Notes: generated from the letters alone by a model not told the origin. A stretch of 64,000 nt of DNA from Meghimatium bilineatum (GCA_034231615.1 CM067315.1:12424559-12488558), one strand, 5' to 3'. Positions 1 to 11,455 are shown, counted from the first letter of the stretch. Numbers and translations are program-made.

Positions 1-199
1 TAAGTCAAAGTTCTTGTCATTTTAGAATAATGTATTTAGTGATTTTATATTATCTTCTGTTTATGTGTCTTTTTCTGTTAGAAAGTACAGGGTAGCTTTT
101 TCTAGCAGTGGAAATAAAGAACACTTTGTCATAGAAGTTGTAACAATGTGCACAAGAAGGATTTGTTATAGCAGTTATAAACATAATAGCAAAAAAACA

Positions 200-640
200 T
201 CTTATCCAAAGTATGTTCATTCCAATCCTGTGCTACCAATGTCAAACATGGTCCTTAACAACAAAACCTAAGAGACAACTGGTTACAACAGAGATGAGAT
301 GTCTGAGAAAAGCCACAAGAGCGACCAGAAGACATAGAATTAGAAATGATGTCATAAGAGAAAGAGTGGGTGTCATATCAATTCTACAATACATACAAAA
401 CCAACAGATACAATGGTTTGGTCATATGGAAAAATGCAGTGTGATTCATTAGTTTATAAAGCATATACAAAGAGAGGAGAAGCAGAAAGAAGAGCCAAGG
501 GTACACCTAGATTACGCTGGATCGACAACATCAAATGGACATTACACGAACACCAAATAACATTATCTGAAGCTGCCAGAAAAGTGAGAACAAGAACATT
601 GTATCTCCCTCGACACCCGTAAAGGGTAAAAGAGGAAGGA
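200..640 (+). pseudogene. LINE (RTE-like) ORF2 C-terminal fragment
   Basis: Broken remnant of the region after the reverse transcriptase of an RTE-like non-LTR retrotransposon. The readable peptides contain the usual order: Q-T-W-S-L-T, E-M-R-C-L-R-K-A, R-N-D-V-I-R-E-R-V-G, W-F-G-H-M, then A-K-G-T-P-R-L-R-W near 500-520. The frame shifts around 415-450, so it cannot code. It probably lies in an intron of, or upstream of, the KANK-type gene. Bases 1-199 show nothing I can name. Confidence 0.7.
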
Positions 641-719
641 AAAAAGAAGAAGAAGTTGAAACAATGTGTACATGAAGGATTTGTTATAGCAGTTGCAACA
701 ATGTGCAATTTATAATTAG

Positions 720-835
720 TAACATATCCTAGTCAGGACCATAAAGGTTCAACTAATCATTTTTTTGGTGGTTGTGATTTTCTAGGTAATATAAATACAT
801 TCAGTAGTTTGCCATTGCTTTCTAGACAATGTGTA
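720..835 (-). repeat. SINE tail fragment (tRNA-SINE family, reverse)
   Basis: The segment around 'ATTCAGTAGTTTGCCATTG' recurs near 19890-19915 and, in opposite orientation, near 20680-20700 within a tRNA-derived SINE. Only the body/tail part is present; no A or B box is seen here. Confidence 0.5.
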
Positions 836-1228
836 CAGGACGAACTTTATATTTTACCTCTAAAAGACAAAACAAATCCAACCCCAGCAGTTGCTTGAAT
901 CTGAGACATAATAGTTATGAGACTGGCTTTATAATAATTCGACCGCTTGCAACACTGTACTATCTATTTGTTTTTATCTATTTTCTTGTCTGTGTTTTTG
1001 CATTAAGGAATTGTAAGAGTGAATGACGATTGGTTTTCATGCTAAAGTTTGGCCGCTTGATATGCAGTAATATTAACACTATTATGAAAAATTTACTCAT
1101 AAAATTATAACAGATCCAGCAATTTGCATTGAATATATTGAGATATAATGGTTGGCATAAATAAAATGTACCCAAAATAAATTGTAATAAGATATCTTAA
1201 AAACATATGAATAAAAATTATACAACTT

Positions 1229-1519
1229 ATTCAACAGCAGTTTAACATTCAATAGCAGTTTAACATTCAATAGCAGTTTAACATTCAACAGTAGTTTAAC
1301 ATTCAATAGCAGTTTAACATTCAATAGCAGTTTAACATTCAACAGTAGTTTAACATTCAATAGCAGTTTAACATTCAACAGCAGTTTAACATTCAACAGT
1401 AGTTTAACATTCAATAGCAGTTTAACATTCAATAGCAGTTTAACATTCAATAGCAGTTTAACATTCAATAGCAGTTTAACATTCAATAGCAGTTTAACAT
1501 TCAATAGCAGTTTAACGTT
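1229..1519. repeat. 18-bp minisatellite, about 16 units
   Basis: Head-to-tail copies of AACATTCAATAGCAGTTT with only T/C variation (AATAGC, AACAGC, AACAGT). Because 18 is a multiple of three the minus strand stays open and gives an L-L-L-N-V-K repeat peptide, which is a by-product and not a gene. Confidence 0.95.
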
Positions 1520-1894
1520 GAACAATCGCATCAAATCCATGTTTGGATCAAAAGTTCTTTCCCTAGATAGGGACAAATAGACAGTAACAAACTCACATAG
1601 ACTCATTACTTGTCCATTGCATTTTGTCCTTATGAAAGATTTTTTGTAGACACTTCTCATGTCTTTGTGCTCCACTGTTAGTATCTCACTTTTACTAATG
1701 GTATCACTTTATTGTACCTATTTCTCTTCATACTCTCATTTGCACTGTGTTTCTGAAGACTAAATTTCCAGCTTGTTATCCTTGATACTATTGTCATTTA
1801 TCTATTTCCTAGCTATGGTGCCAGATAGTTTCAATTAATTATAGTCTTTAATAAATTAATATACCGTAATTATAATATCCACAAGAATAAATTA

Positions 1895-2245
1895 ATTTGA
1901 AATGAAGTGCTACAGAAAGATCTTACGAATATCACTGACAGAGAAAAAGAAGAACATTGAAATTTTAAAATTAAATGAAGGGTGGCTTCTAAATTCCAGC
2001 ATAAGAAGGAAGCTACAGTATTTTGGACACTTAAAACGACATGATGGTATCGAAAGACTGATTCTAGAGGTAGAGTGTCAGGCAAGAGAAGAAGAGGAAG
2101 ACCAAGAAGATGATGGACCAGCAACATCGAAGAACATATGCATGTCTCTGGCCAATGCAGGCCTGCTTGCCTGGAACAAAGAGGCGTTTAGAGTATTCAC
2201 CATGAAGACAACGTTCTGGAAAGAATATGTCACTTGAATATAAAT
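1895..2245 (+). pseudogene. LINE ORF2 C-terminal fragment
   Basis: Reads K-C-Y-R-K-I-L-R-I-S-L-T, then L-Q-Y-F-G-H, then an acidic/basic linker and F-W-K-E-Y-V-T at the stop. This is the C-terminal order of endonuclease/RT-type non-LTR elements. The R-R-G-R-P-R-R-R-W segment is disrupted near 2085-2110. The same terminal F-W-x-E-Y-x-T peptide ends the fragments at 6753-6950 and 10035-10150, so they belong to one family. Confidence 0.7.
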
Positions 2246-2529
2246 ATATAAATATATTATTTTATATAATTTCTGTTAAAATATCATATTAGCTCTGACA
2301 TCACCTCATAAAAGGTCCACACCAGGCAGTTTGTCCCCAGCTGTCTTGAGCAAAAAATCAGTTACGAGGGGCACACTAAACATACTACCACTGGACATAT
2401 CTGGACTCAGAAATAAGACTTGGAACTGAGTCAAACACTACACAATCATGATACCCACATAAAGCTACAAACATACTTATATCCTATGGCATCAATGCTA
2501 GACTACAGTGGATACCAAGACACACATGT

Positions 2530-2965
2530 ATCACCATGAATGAAAGTTCTGATACACTTGAAAAAAAAGGAGCAAATATGCCTCAACCAGGAATTTCCAC
2601 TAACTTCAGAATAGCTCAACACATTATCCACAACTGTAAACAACAATGGATGGACCACTGGCTCAGAAGGAAGAGTGCTATATCAGACATGTCCCAACCA
2701 AATCTACATGACAGCACAAATAGACTACACCGCAAAGATCAAACCACAATATTTAGGCAGCGAACAACACAAGTACAACTTAACAAACATCTACAAAGAA
2801 TTACCGGAGACCATACACTATACTGTAACCACTGCAACCAAAAAGAAGAGGAAATAGTAAAACACAATCTTATTGAATGTCCTGCACTACAAGACCTGTG
2901 AAAACAACTGTTACCACCAAACCCCTCCATCACCAACACCCTTTATACAGACACAACATAGCTGA
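2530..2965 (+). pseudogene. Non-LTR element C-terminal fragment with zinc-knuckle-like motif
   Basis: Peptide of about 120 residues with Q-Q-W-M-D-H-W, L-N-K-H-L, and the cysteine cluster C-N-H-C followed by H-N-L-I-E-C-P. This pattern (CxxC...H....C) closes the ORF2 of RNase H-bearing non-LTR elements. The upstream RT and RNase H are missing, so it is a 5'-truncated copy. Confidence 0.6.
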
Positions 2966-3333
2966 AGAAGACATTCACCTACCATCACTTGGCACAAGGA
3001 AAAAAGAGTGAACACTCACAACCCCAGGGATCAGATAATGTAATGTAATGTATATAATTTCTTTTAGGCAAATTCACCAAAATGTGTCTTTGTGTATGGC
3101 CAAATTACAAACTTTTAATACATATTAAAATTGACAAAAATACAAATATAACCCAAAACATAAATTTCATGTCCAGTGATATTTAAAAACTGGCCAAGTT
3201 TGTGAAATTTGATTATGAAATTGCTAAATTCTAGCAACCATGAAACTTTTAGTTGTGAAGGAGAGAGCAGATATTGTTCCCATGACTTCCCTTGCATTCA
3301 CTAAATGTCACTGTTCACTTGATTTTATGATGA

Positions 3334-3657
<324 letters not shown>

Positions 3658-3707
3658 TGATAGTTCTTGATAGCCCATAACCTTTCTCAGAAAAGAATTG
3701 GTTTTGA

Positions 3708-4056
3708 GGTTTACATAATCGCTTCACTCAGACACTGCGGACTATAACTAAAACTAGTGGGTCAAAAAATCAAAATTCCCACACTATTTTGTTTCCACAT
3801 ATATTTACGTTATTTATGTACTTCCTGACCTACCGGCATCTCATTTCCATATTACCGTTGGATACGTTTGTTTGTTGTGATAATTTTTCCAGTCGTCATC
3901 TTTTGATGTTTTTTGTGTATCTTGGTAAAGACCTTTTGGTTGAAACATTGAATATGATATGTGTATTATAATTTGTATATTTTCTTGTGTGCACATCATT
4001 ACCCACTAGTTTTAGTTATACTCCGTCATGTCTGAGGGAAGCGATTATATAAACTT
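3708..4056 (+). mobile_element. Penelope-like terminal fragment flanked by inverted repeats
   Basis: Two imperfect inverted arms of about 55 bp, 3708-3762 and 4001-4056 (right arm core 'ACTAGTTTTAGTTATA'), enclose a segment containing 'AAAGACCTTTTGGTTGAAAC' near 3928-3947. The same core occurs at both ends of the Penelope-like element at 47.3-51.9 kb and in a copy at 59343-59625. It lies in the intron between KANK exons A and B. Confidence 0.6.
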
Positions 4057-4690
4057 GTGTTTTATGTAAGTACAATTGTTGTTACGTTTCACGCAGTTAC
4101 CTTGTATTGATTGTGGTTTTGAAGTGGACAGGTTCTCTGTTGAGCAACCAAGATGACACCTGACCTCCTAAAAGGTTTGTTCTCTCAAAGGTATGGTTGT
4201 GTTTGAGTATTTATGGATGTATGTTTAGTCTCCAGAGGGACGCATTCCACTGTGACAGTATCCCAGGATTATCATGTACTGCCAGGAATCAGGATATACT
4301 TCTTGGTAAACTAGCTCTCCATTCTTATGTCAGATCTGTCAATCAATCTGCAGTGATGACATATCTCTAGCATTTCATTTCCGCTAAGAGTCTGCTACAA
4401 AAAACAAAGGTGCAATATCCGCTGGCCTGCATATCTTTGTCATCCATAAGAATCATTTGTCCAAAGAAAGAAATAAGAGACATATCATACAGTAACAATG
4501 ATGATTTTTTTGTCACAGGTGACAGATTGTCAGCTTTCCTCCTCCAACTTCCCTTAATTGTCTCCTACAACACATGAATGGAAAGATACAGCATAGCTGC
4601 ATTATTTGCACCTCAGAAGGCCAAGAACATCCATCTTCATCAAGTCTATAATTCGGACAGTGGGCTTTCCTAAAATACAGATCTATACAA

Positions 4691-4790
4691 TCCTGACATC
4701 AGACTACACTGACCTAAAAAATCCTGACATCAGACTACACTGACCTAAAAAATCCTGACATCAGACTACACTGATCGATGCAATACTGAT
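4691..4790. repeat. 31-bp tandem repeat, 3 units
   Basis: Three copies starting TCCTGACATCAGACTACACT, separated by CCTAAAAAA; a fourth, diverged copy follows. Confidence 0.8.
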
Positions 4791-4894
4791 ATCATACTAT
4801 ACTCATAGTGATTAATTGCAAGAGGTGTGTAGTATCAAGAACCTACAATGACCTAAAACAAACCATTATATCTATTGTCTATCCCCAGGTGAAC

Positions 4895-5290
4895 GATAGT
4901 TGATTGTATTCACACTTGCCGTTAAGCGTGGGAAGGGAGCTTCAGCTGTCGTTCCAAGGCCAGATTAGTTGCCTTGGTTACATTATGTCCATGTTTGTTC
5001 AAGGCTATCTTGATATTCTCTATTCACCGTTTTCTTGGTCTACCTTTAGCCTTATGTCGAGATATTCTTTTGTTATATGCTCTTATTGGTATTTGGTTTT
5101 GGCTCATTCTCATAAGGTGATCGAACCATTTTACTTCCTGTCTTTCAATATGCTCAATACATAATATTATGCCAACTCTTTTCCTAATCTCTTCATTTCT
5201 TATTTTATCTACTTTAGTAACCATTGCAGCTTTTTTCAGACATTTCATTTCACATGTAATACCATTCTATACCTGAACAATATTGGACAT
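4895..5290 (-). pseudogene. LINE (RTE-like) C-terminal fragment
   Basis: The minus strand reads M-K-C-L-K-K-A, R-N-E-E-I-R-K-R-V-G, W-F-D-H-L-M-R-M and K-A-K-G-R-P-R-K-R, matching the RTE-like C-terminal region. Its 3' part (4895-4970) recurs at 13270-13370. Frame-disrupted, intronic in the KANK gene. Confidence 0.75.
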
Positions 5291-5449
5291 GTTGCATTGT
5301 AATTGTAATTGATCACAGACGAAGAAAATTCTGGACACAATTCATTAAGATTCTGGCAACCTTCACTATATAACAATTTCTGTATTTTAAATTATTCATG
5401 TAAACTGATTAAACTGTCAGCAGGAAAACAACAATATTAACTATATTGT

Positions 5450-5830
5450 TATGTTATGTTCCTCCAGGGCCATAGGCGGCGCATAGGGCAGAAACCATAG
5501 CTTTCCATTTCTGTATTTGTGTTGCCAGGTCTTTCAATTGTTGCGTGTTGTTTAGGTTCATTGACATGCCTTCTCTATTAATGGTTCTTCGTAGAGTTTC
5601 TCTAGGTCTCCCTCTTCTTCTTACTCCAGGTGGCACCCAATATAGTGATTGCTGGGGAATTCTTAGGCTGTTCATTCTGAGAACATGGCCGATGTAAGTC
5701 CAACACCTTTGTCTAATGAAGGAAGATATATAAGTTTGTTTGCTTTCCTCTCTTATAGTAGTGTTAGATTTAAAGTCACTCCTCTTAACGTTCAGAATTG
5801 TAAGTATATATTTTGTTTCATTTTAACTTG
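5450..5830 (-). pseudogene. LINE C-terminal fragment, family ending A-L-C-A-A-Y
   Basis: Minus-strand peptide with M-N-S-L-R-I-P-Q-Q-S-L-Y-W, then R-R-R-G-R-P-R-E-T-L-R-R-T and Q-K-W-K-A-M-V-S-A-L-C-A-A-Y before the stop. A second copy with nearly the same peptide lies at 30705-31170. Truncated by the KANK exon B acceptor region. Confidence 0.8.
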
Positions 5831-5846
5831 TTAACATCAACTGCAG

Positions 5847-5945
5847 GAAAACAGCACAGCACTAAACATTGCTATGGAAACAGGTCACAAGGATATTGGT
5901 GTGGTCTTGTACAAATACATGAATTTTTCGAAACCTCTATCACCT
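5847..5945 (+). CDS. KANK: KANK-type ankyrin gene, internal exon B
   Basis: A 99-bp exon of 33 codons, phase 0 at both ends. It starts after CTGCAG at 5846 and is followed by a consensus donor GTAAGT at 5946. It encodes [17 protein letters not shown], then [15 protein letters not shown]. Joined to exon A it completes the last ankyrin repeat. Known KANK proteins read S-T-A-L-S-I-A-L-E-A-G-H-K-D-I and L-L-Y-A-H-x-N-F-A-K at this place. No stop or frameshift is visible, so the gene looks functional here. Confidence 0.88.
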
Positions 5946-6039
5946 GTAAGTAGGCTAAATGTAGTGTGTCCTATTTTTTTAAATGTGTTTATATTATGCT
6001 TTTAGAAATAGAGGACAACACTTTTTTTAAAACAATAAA

Positions 6040-6550
6040 CTTTCCCATCGAGGCCAACTCCTTGAAGTGGAGATGGGGCTTAGTCCAGCCAACAGAGGCT
6101 GGGAACTAAGATTGGTCAGGCCATCCCTGACATCGAGCAGGACCTCAGTCCTGCCCAAGCAATCACTGGTGCTGAAGTCAGAGATACCAAGCTGAGAGAT
6201 GCACCTGCAACCATGATATCACACAATGTGACTAGATGACATGTGTTCACATCAAACCATGGACTTAAATTCACTTTGACAATTAAAACAATCTGAACAC
6301 CATTGTCACAAGTAAGGTGTCTACGGGTCTGAATTTACAACCCATTCAGAATTTCTAGATCCAATAACTTCAATAGTTTACAATTTTATTTGGTGATAAA
6401 CTCCATTTATTTATCAACACCAGGATGACACATTTATTTTCATTCGCCACTTTGAACAGAATTTGTGAGTTGGTCAGTGTCCATAAAATAGCTACATAGA
6501 AGGAAATATTTGTTTGTTTGTTTCCTCGTGCTCATTTGAGATATTACTAA
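6040..6550. other. KANK intron, no recognised feature
   Basis: No ORF, tandem repeat or known transposon seen. Ordinary-complexity DNA within the intron between exons B and C. Confidence 0.4.
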
Positions 6551-6718
6551 AATATTAATATTGACAAGATTTTATACTTTTAAACTGTATATAGCCTATA
6601 CAGAATTTTATACTACATTTTTTTACTTTGTAAGAAATATAATCAAATTAAAATTTGTAAGCAATGCTTATATTGCTTATATGGAAGCATTGCTACTGAT
6701 ATATGTGCCCCTAGAGTC

Positions 6719-6753
<35 letters not shown>
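6719..6753. repeat. (TA)n microsatellite
   Basis: About 17 TA dinucleotides directly upstream of a LINE fragment; the tyrosine/isoleucine peptides across it are artefacts. Confidence 0.95.
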
Positions 6754-6756
<3 letters not shown>

Positions 6757-6985
6757 CATGTGATAATAATGAAGGGCAGAGCACCAGGGTGGAGGAGGAA
6801 AGGCAGACCAAGAAGACCATGGACTGACGACATTAAAGATAACATGAATACATCGTTGGAAAATGCAAGCCGCATCAACCAAGACACAGAAGAGTTCAGG
6901 GAGTTCATTGGGAAGATAATGTTTTGGAGAGAATATGCCACATGACACATGTGTGTTTCTCAGGCCCGAGAGGGAAACAAAGATT
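6753..6985 (+). pseudogene. LINE ORF2 C-terminal fragment
   Basis: Encodes R-R-K-G-R-P-R-R-P-W-T-D-D-I-K, then F-W-R-E-Y-A-T and a stop at about 6943. Same family as 1895-2245. It begins at the (TA)n tract, so it is 5'-truncated. Confidence 0.75.
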
Positions 6986-7039
6986 AGCAGCACTAGTACC
7001 TGTCATGCGTGTCTTAAATTTTGACAAAGAAAGTTTAGT

Positions 7040-7140
7040 GTTGGAGTTGACTGTCCTATCCTACAGTTGACTGTAACCAAGAAGCCATGCTGAAATCGGA
7101 TGTACTGGGGTGTGGGCTGAGGGCCAGTTTTCATCAGTAA
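7040..7140 (-). mobile_element. Long (GAA)n-tailed SINE, degraded fragment
   Basis: 'GTTGACTGTCCTATCC' and 'AAGCCATGCTGAAATCGGAT' match the middle of the long SINE family seen intact at 62312-62605, in the opposite orientation. Confidence 0.6.
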
Positions 7141-7169
7141 ATTGTAAACCATGACACAACCTGAAACTA

Positions 7170-7850
7170 AACACATCTAAAATTCACAGAGACTATGAAG
7201 TTAAGCAGAACATCAGACCAGTTAAATGTATCTGTCAAAGGTACACAACTAAAGCAGATCTCAGAGTTCAAATATTTAGGAAGCGTCTGATCGGAAGATG
7301 GCAAACTCGATAAGAGATCAAAACAAGAACTTAAAAAGCCAATGTCATTCGTGACTGACTAACTGTTGAGAAATACTCAACACTCAACAATCTGCATTGC
7401 TACAAAACAACAATTGATAAACAGTATTTTTATACCAAATTTGTATTATCAATGTCAAAAATTGCATTTGTTAAAATACACTAGTGAAAATTATCACAGC
7501 AACTGAAATGAGATGTTTGAGGAAAGCTATAAATGTCACAAAAGAGAGCAACCAAACATCATCTCAAGTCAAGACTATATCAAGAGACAGCAAATCAGAT
7601 GGCTCGGCCACCTCATGAGAATGGAACCAACTCAGAAAGCCCTTTCTGCATACAATAGAAGATCGGGTTAGAAGCATGAGGAAAACCAAGAACTAGATAT
7701 GTGAAGACAATCAAAGAAACCTTATGGAGACACAGGCTGACCCTGATAACACGACGCAAATGGCAAAAAAGGTACAAATCCAACTCCCACCCCCACCCAA
7801 CAACGCTTAGCGGCACAAGTGGAAATGACAATAGATAGGTAGGTAGACAC
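7170..7850 (+). pseudogene. LINE (RTE-like) RT-to-C-terminus fragment
   Basis: Begins in the RT thumb (S-E-F-K-Y-L-G-S then S-E-D-G near 7265-7305) and continues through E-M-R-C-L-R-K-A near 7510 and Q-I-R-W-L-G-H-L-M-R-M near 7590-7620. Multiple frameshifts and stops. Intronic in the KANK gene. Confidence 0.7.
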
Positions 7851-7868
7851 AATGCATTCCATCTATCA

Positions 7869-7930
7869 GACTACACCTTGCTAAGGCTGCAGGTGTTTGA
7901 CTACACCTTGCTAAGGCTGCAGGTGTTTGA
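7869..7930. repeat. 30-bp direct repeat, 2 units
   Basis: Two identical copies of GACTACACCTTGCTAAGGCT plus 10 bp, back to back. Confidence 0.9.
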
Positions 7931-8050
7931 CAATGATGTAAATGGAGAAAACAAAACTATAAAATATATACTGAATAGAACTAGAATAATACTTTGTGCT
8001 TATATTTTAACATTTTGAAACTATTAAATGTTATGTTGTGTCTTCACTAG

Positions 8051-8112
8051 GGCAGCCAGAAGAAGCGAATTTCCAGCTCTCCCACACGAACATCCACTTC
8101 TCCCACAAGAAG
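8051..8112 (+). CDS. KANK: KANK-type ankyrin gene, internal exon C
   Basis: Starts after TTCACTAG at 8050 and ends at a consensus donor GTGAGT at 8113. It gives 20 codons plus two bases (phase 2): G-S-Q-K-K-R-I-S-S-S-P-T-R-T-S-T-S-P-T-R. The Ser/Pro/Arg-rich tail after the last ankyrin repeat matches the place and composition of the KANK1 C-terminal tail (G-T-P...K-T-S-P-G-P-T). Splice sites at both ends and an open frame make this convincing despite the short length. Confidence 0.78.
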
Positions 8113-8344
8113 GTGAGTGATACAACTTGTGTGTTTAATTTAAACATATAATCCTATGGTTATTTTATTTTAATCCCGGTATGAGGTAGCCATTTGTTCA
8201 CTTGAATAATCGATTCTTGTGTCATATTATTTGTTAACCCCTTAGCATTATAGATCATACACAGGTTTTAAGGATAATCGATAGATTTCTTGTAATTATT
8301 TTGGGAGGGGGGATATTCCTGGTTTATTTTCTTTATCTTCTCAA

Positions 8345-8735
8345 TAGAAAAGAAATTACTGAGTTTCGAAAACAAATGCCTTCGTAGGATAACTAACACC
8401 CAATGGAGCGAATTCAATCGAATGAAAAAATCAGAGAAGAGACACATCAAAACTACATCACAGATGTTATCAGAAAGCACTGTTGGTCCTACATCAGACA
8501 TGTCCTATGCTCAGACAATAACAAAATTCACCACCAATCTCTTGCATGGGTATCTACAGGCAAAAGAGCAAGAGGTAGACCAAAGGAAACACTCAGAAGA
8601 ACAATACTTAGAGAAATTAAAACAAACAATATTCATACTATTCAAGAAATGAACAGAATAGCTTTGAACAGACAGAATTGGAGAGATCTGCCCTATGTGA
8701 TAACTTCAGCGCTGAAGGAAAATGAATGAATGAAT
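8345..8735 (+). pseudogene. LINE C-terminal fragment
   Basis: Reads C-W-S-Y-I-R-H-V-L, then K-R-A-R-G-R-P-K-E-T-L-R-R-T and N-R-Q-N-W-R-D-L, the same family as 5450-5830. The open stretch of about 108 codons is a decayed transposon and not a KANK exon. Confidence 0.75.
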
Positions 8736-8744
8736 TTTCCTGGT

Positions 8745-8885
8745 TAAGTTATTTGCTTTGTGCTCAAGAGATTGCGGGTTGAAATCCAACTTGTGACATC
8801 TTGTTCATAAAGTGTATTTTTTTCTGAGGACTCTCACTTGAAGCTACAGAGTTATGTGTTATGAGTGGTGCTCTTGCCAGGTGTC
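8745..8885 (+). mobile_element. tRNA-derived SINE fragment
   Basis: Contains a B-box-like GGGTTGAAATCCAAC near 8777 followed by a body ('TGTATTTTTTTCTGAGGACT') that recurs at 14960-15020. The head is incomplete. Confidence 0.5.
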
Positions 8886-9214
8886 ACACTGTTTCATGGG
8901 GGGGAATTACATATGGGATAACCCAAGTATAATGAAATCAATCCTCTACTCCTTTTGAGTCACAAATTTCAAAGATTTTCTCATTGTTTTCCCTGCAATT
9001 CTATGTACCCCCATGGTGGAGACATAAACATGTGGAGAACCATCAGTGTAGACAAGTCTGCAACCATTCCAGTTGTCATTCCTTCATACTTCATGGCCCT
9101 TCTGTACTGCTGCAAACAGTTTGAAGCCCATAGATTTGGGTGGGGCTTTGGTTTGTTGAAGCCTTACCCCTTAGCAAATGGGAACATGACTTGTAGTACT
9201 AGGAACTTGGCCAG

Positions 9215-9369
9215 AAGCCCCACCCTTCTACCCTTCCCCTCCATTCTTTTCTCAGTGATTTTTCACAAACAGGAATTCAAATTTTTTCATAAACAAGGAT
9301 ACCTGACACATGAGAGACCTTTTTTTTTAGGTAAATACCCCCCAATTAGGAGAACATATCTAAGACTGT
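9215..9369. repeat. Dispersed MITE-like fragment
   Basis: 'CAGTGATTTTTCACAAA' followed about 100 bp later by 'TTAGGAGAACATATCTA' is matched by a second segment at 45860-46010 with the same two anchors. No clear terminal inverted repeats. Confidence 0.45.
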
Positions 9370-9578
9370 GATGATCGAGCATATTGAAATGTTGTTCACT
9401 GATGATTGAGCAAACTGAAATGATGTTCACTGATGATCGAACATATTGAAATGATGTTCACTGATGATCGAACATATTGAAATGATGTTCACTGATGATC
9501 GAACATATTGAAATGATGTTCACTGATGATCGAACATATTGAAATGATGTTCACTGATGATCGAGCACATTGAAATGA
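9370..9578. repeat. 31-bp minisatellite, 6-7 units
   Basis: Copies of GATGATCGAACATATTGAAA plus TGATGTTCACT; the outer units are the most diverged. Confidence 0.93.
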
Positions 9579-9657
9579 GAGCCAAATGTAAAGGGAATGA
9601 TTATTTTGTGCCCATTCTGTTCTTTAAAATATCTTATGTTTTATTGTACCATTTCAG

Positions 9658-9676
9658 TAACTTTGGATTTCCGTAA
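9658..9676 (+). CDS. KANK: KANK-type gene, proposed terminal coding exon
   Basis: The phase-2 end of exon C needs one base. At 9657 there is a good acceptor: a pyrimidine-rich stretch (ATGTTTTATTGTACC) then ATTTCAG. The first base T completes AGT (Ser), followed by Asn-Phe-Gly-Phe-Pro and TAA at 9674-9676. Vertebrate KANK1 likewise ends within a few residues (G-S-F-D) at this position. AATAAA motifs follow near 9800 and 9855, suitable as polyadenylation signals. The exon is too short to prove by homology; a different terminal exon further right is possible. Confidence 0.55.
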
Positions 9677-9787
9677 AGTACAAGCTGACATCTTTCACAG
9701 AATTTTGAGATCGCAGATCAAGCATTCATTCTTGATAACCAGGAGCAGCCATGCTCTGTGGCCTAGCGAGTGTTATAATGTGTGGTA

Positions 9788-9905
9788 GTGAGTAGCATAA
9801 TAAATTATGTAAGATAGCAGGTGTGAGATAACGTGTGTAGTAACACAGCATAATAAATTATGTAAGATAGCAGGTGTGAGATAACGTATGTAGTAACACA
9901 GCATA
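9788..9905. repeat. About 53-bp direct repeat, 2 units, with AATAAA
   Basis: Two copies of AGCATAATAAATTATGTAAG plus about 33 bp. Each contains AATAAA, so the proposed KANK 3'UTR would have duplicated polyadenylation signals. Confidence 0.8.
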
Positions 9906-10029
9906 ATAATAAGTTGTAGCAATATTGCTTAGTAACTGTGCCATGTTTTCCAGGCATACTCTACCACTAATTTAGGTAACAAATGCATGCAATATTCATA
10001 AAAATATATGGACACAACAAATTTATATA

Positions 10030-10180
10030 ATCAGCATCATCATGTGACGTATTCTTTCCAGAATGTGATCGTCCTTATGGATTCTCTGAACACTCAGTAA
10101 TTCTGGGTGAGTTCACCTGCCGCAGCTAGATAGAGACATGTTTAAACAATCTGAAATGTCACTGCAGCATTGTCATCTTG
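10030..10180 (-). pseudogene. LINE ORF2 3'-end fragment
   Basis: Minus strand ends T-I-T-F-W-K-E-Y-V-T then stop, the signature C-terminus of the family at 1895-2245 and 6753-6985. Confidence 0.6.
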
Positions 10181-10432
10181 GGTACCCTCTTCCCTTATTG
10201 CCTTTAATTCTGCCTTCAGCTATTAATCTTTTATAGCAATTTATAAACAACAAATTATAGCATATGTTCAATGCACCAAATAATAACCCATATATAACAG
10301 TTAACATATTTACACGATATTTACACAATATGTACAAATAAATATCTATGGTGAGGATTGCAATAATTTACAACTGTATCAGCTATAATATTTACACAAT
10401 AAAGTTCCATATTTCATATGTATGTGATTCCA
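10180..10432. other. AT-rich spacer, nothing recognised
   Basis: AT-rich sequence without an ORF or repeat I can identify. Confidence 0.3.
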
Positions 10433-10735
10433 TGGGGTTTGAGTTTATTGTTACAAATGTATGTGATTCCAATGAGATTTGAGTTTACTGTTACAAATGT
10501 ATGTGATTTCAATGAGATTTGAGTTTACTGTTACAAATGTATGTGATTTCAATGAGATTTGATGTTACTGTTACAAATGTATGTGATTTCAGTGTGATTT
10601 CCTTTTTGTTACAAAAATTTCTGATTCTATTGAGATTCAACTTTTTGCTACAAAAGTATGTAATTTCAGTAAAACTCAAATGTTCTGTTCCAAAAAGATC
10701 TGATTTCAATAGCATTTGAAATTTTTGTTACACAT
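10433..10735. repeat. About 40-bp degenerate minisatellite, 7-8 units
   Basis: Units begin GTTACAAATGTATGTGATTT and become progressively more diverged to the right. Confidence 0.88.
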
Positions 10736-10792
10736 GTTATGATTGACAAGTAATAAAGTTTGACTATATAGTTGTTTACATCTTTGATACTG

Positions 10793-11310
10793 GTTGATAA
10801 CTGATATATCAACACTCTTGGTAATACTCACAGACTCTCAAAGCGTGCTGCGCAAGATAGAAAAGTTCATGCTGAGAAAAGAATGATGGGACTTATTAAA
10901 GAACTAAATCATGTAGAAGATAACATGGATATACTGCTCTGGTCATGCTGGAGTCAGAGAAAATGAGATAGCTGACCTCTTGGCAGGCAATGCGGTGATA
11001 GAAGGCACAATGCTGAGAAGACATAAAGTAGACTTGATCAAGAGAGTAATAAATTCATTTCAAGATGAAGATGATGTCAATGAGGCTGAGAATGTACACA
11101 TGCAGAGAATGTTAGAAATGGCAGTATCTAGAGGGGAAAGAAGGAAAAGTAACTTTTTTGGAAGGCCCCGAAGATCATGCACACCTGGCCAAGACTCTGA
11201 GTCTACCTACATACACTGAGATAGCTGCTGGAATGGAGGGCGGAGCAATTATGGTAATGCCCCGCGTGCTGTGAAGCCAGTTTCTAATCACGAATCAAGA
11301 TACTTGTTTG
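10793..11310 (+). pseudogene. LINE with RNase H, 3' fragment
   Basis: Covers the end of the RNase H domain (S-G-H-A-G-V, then N-E-I-A-D-L-L-A near 10947-10985) and the C-terminal region E-D-D-V-N-E-A-E-N-V-H. It ends in the family 3' sequence 'GCCAGTTTCTAATCA' near 11277. The segment at 'NEIAD' is in frame here, unlike the copies at 19.2 and 60.0 kb. 5'-truncated. Confidence 0.75.
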
Positions 11311-11348
11311 TTTTTCTGTTGTGACTGTATCATCCTGAAATGATTATG

Positions 11349-11455
11349 ACATTTTGATGGCAAAGTGTCATTTATTATTTGATAGCAAAGTGTCATTTAT
11401 TATTTGATTTTAAAAAGTGTCATTTATTATTTGATAGAAAAGTGTCATTTACTAT
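11349..11455. repeat. About 25-bp tandem repeat, 4 units
   Basis: Copies of AAAGTGTCATTTATTATTTG with small length changes. Confidence 0.85.
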
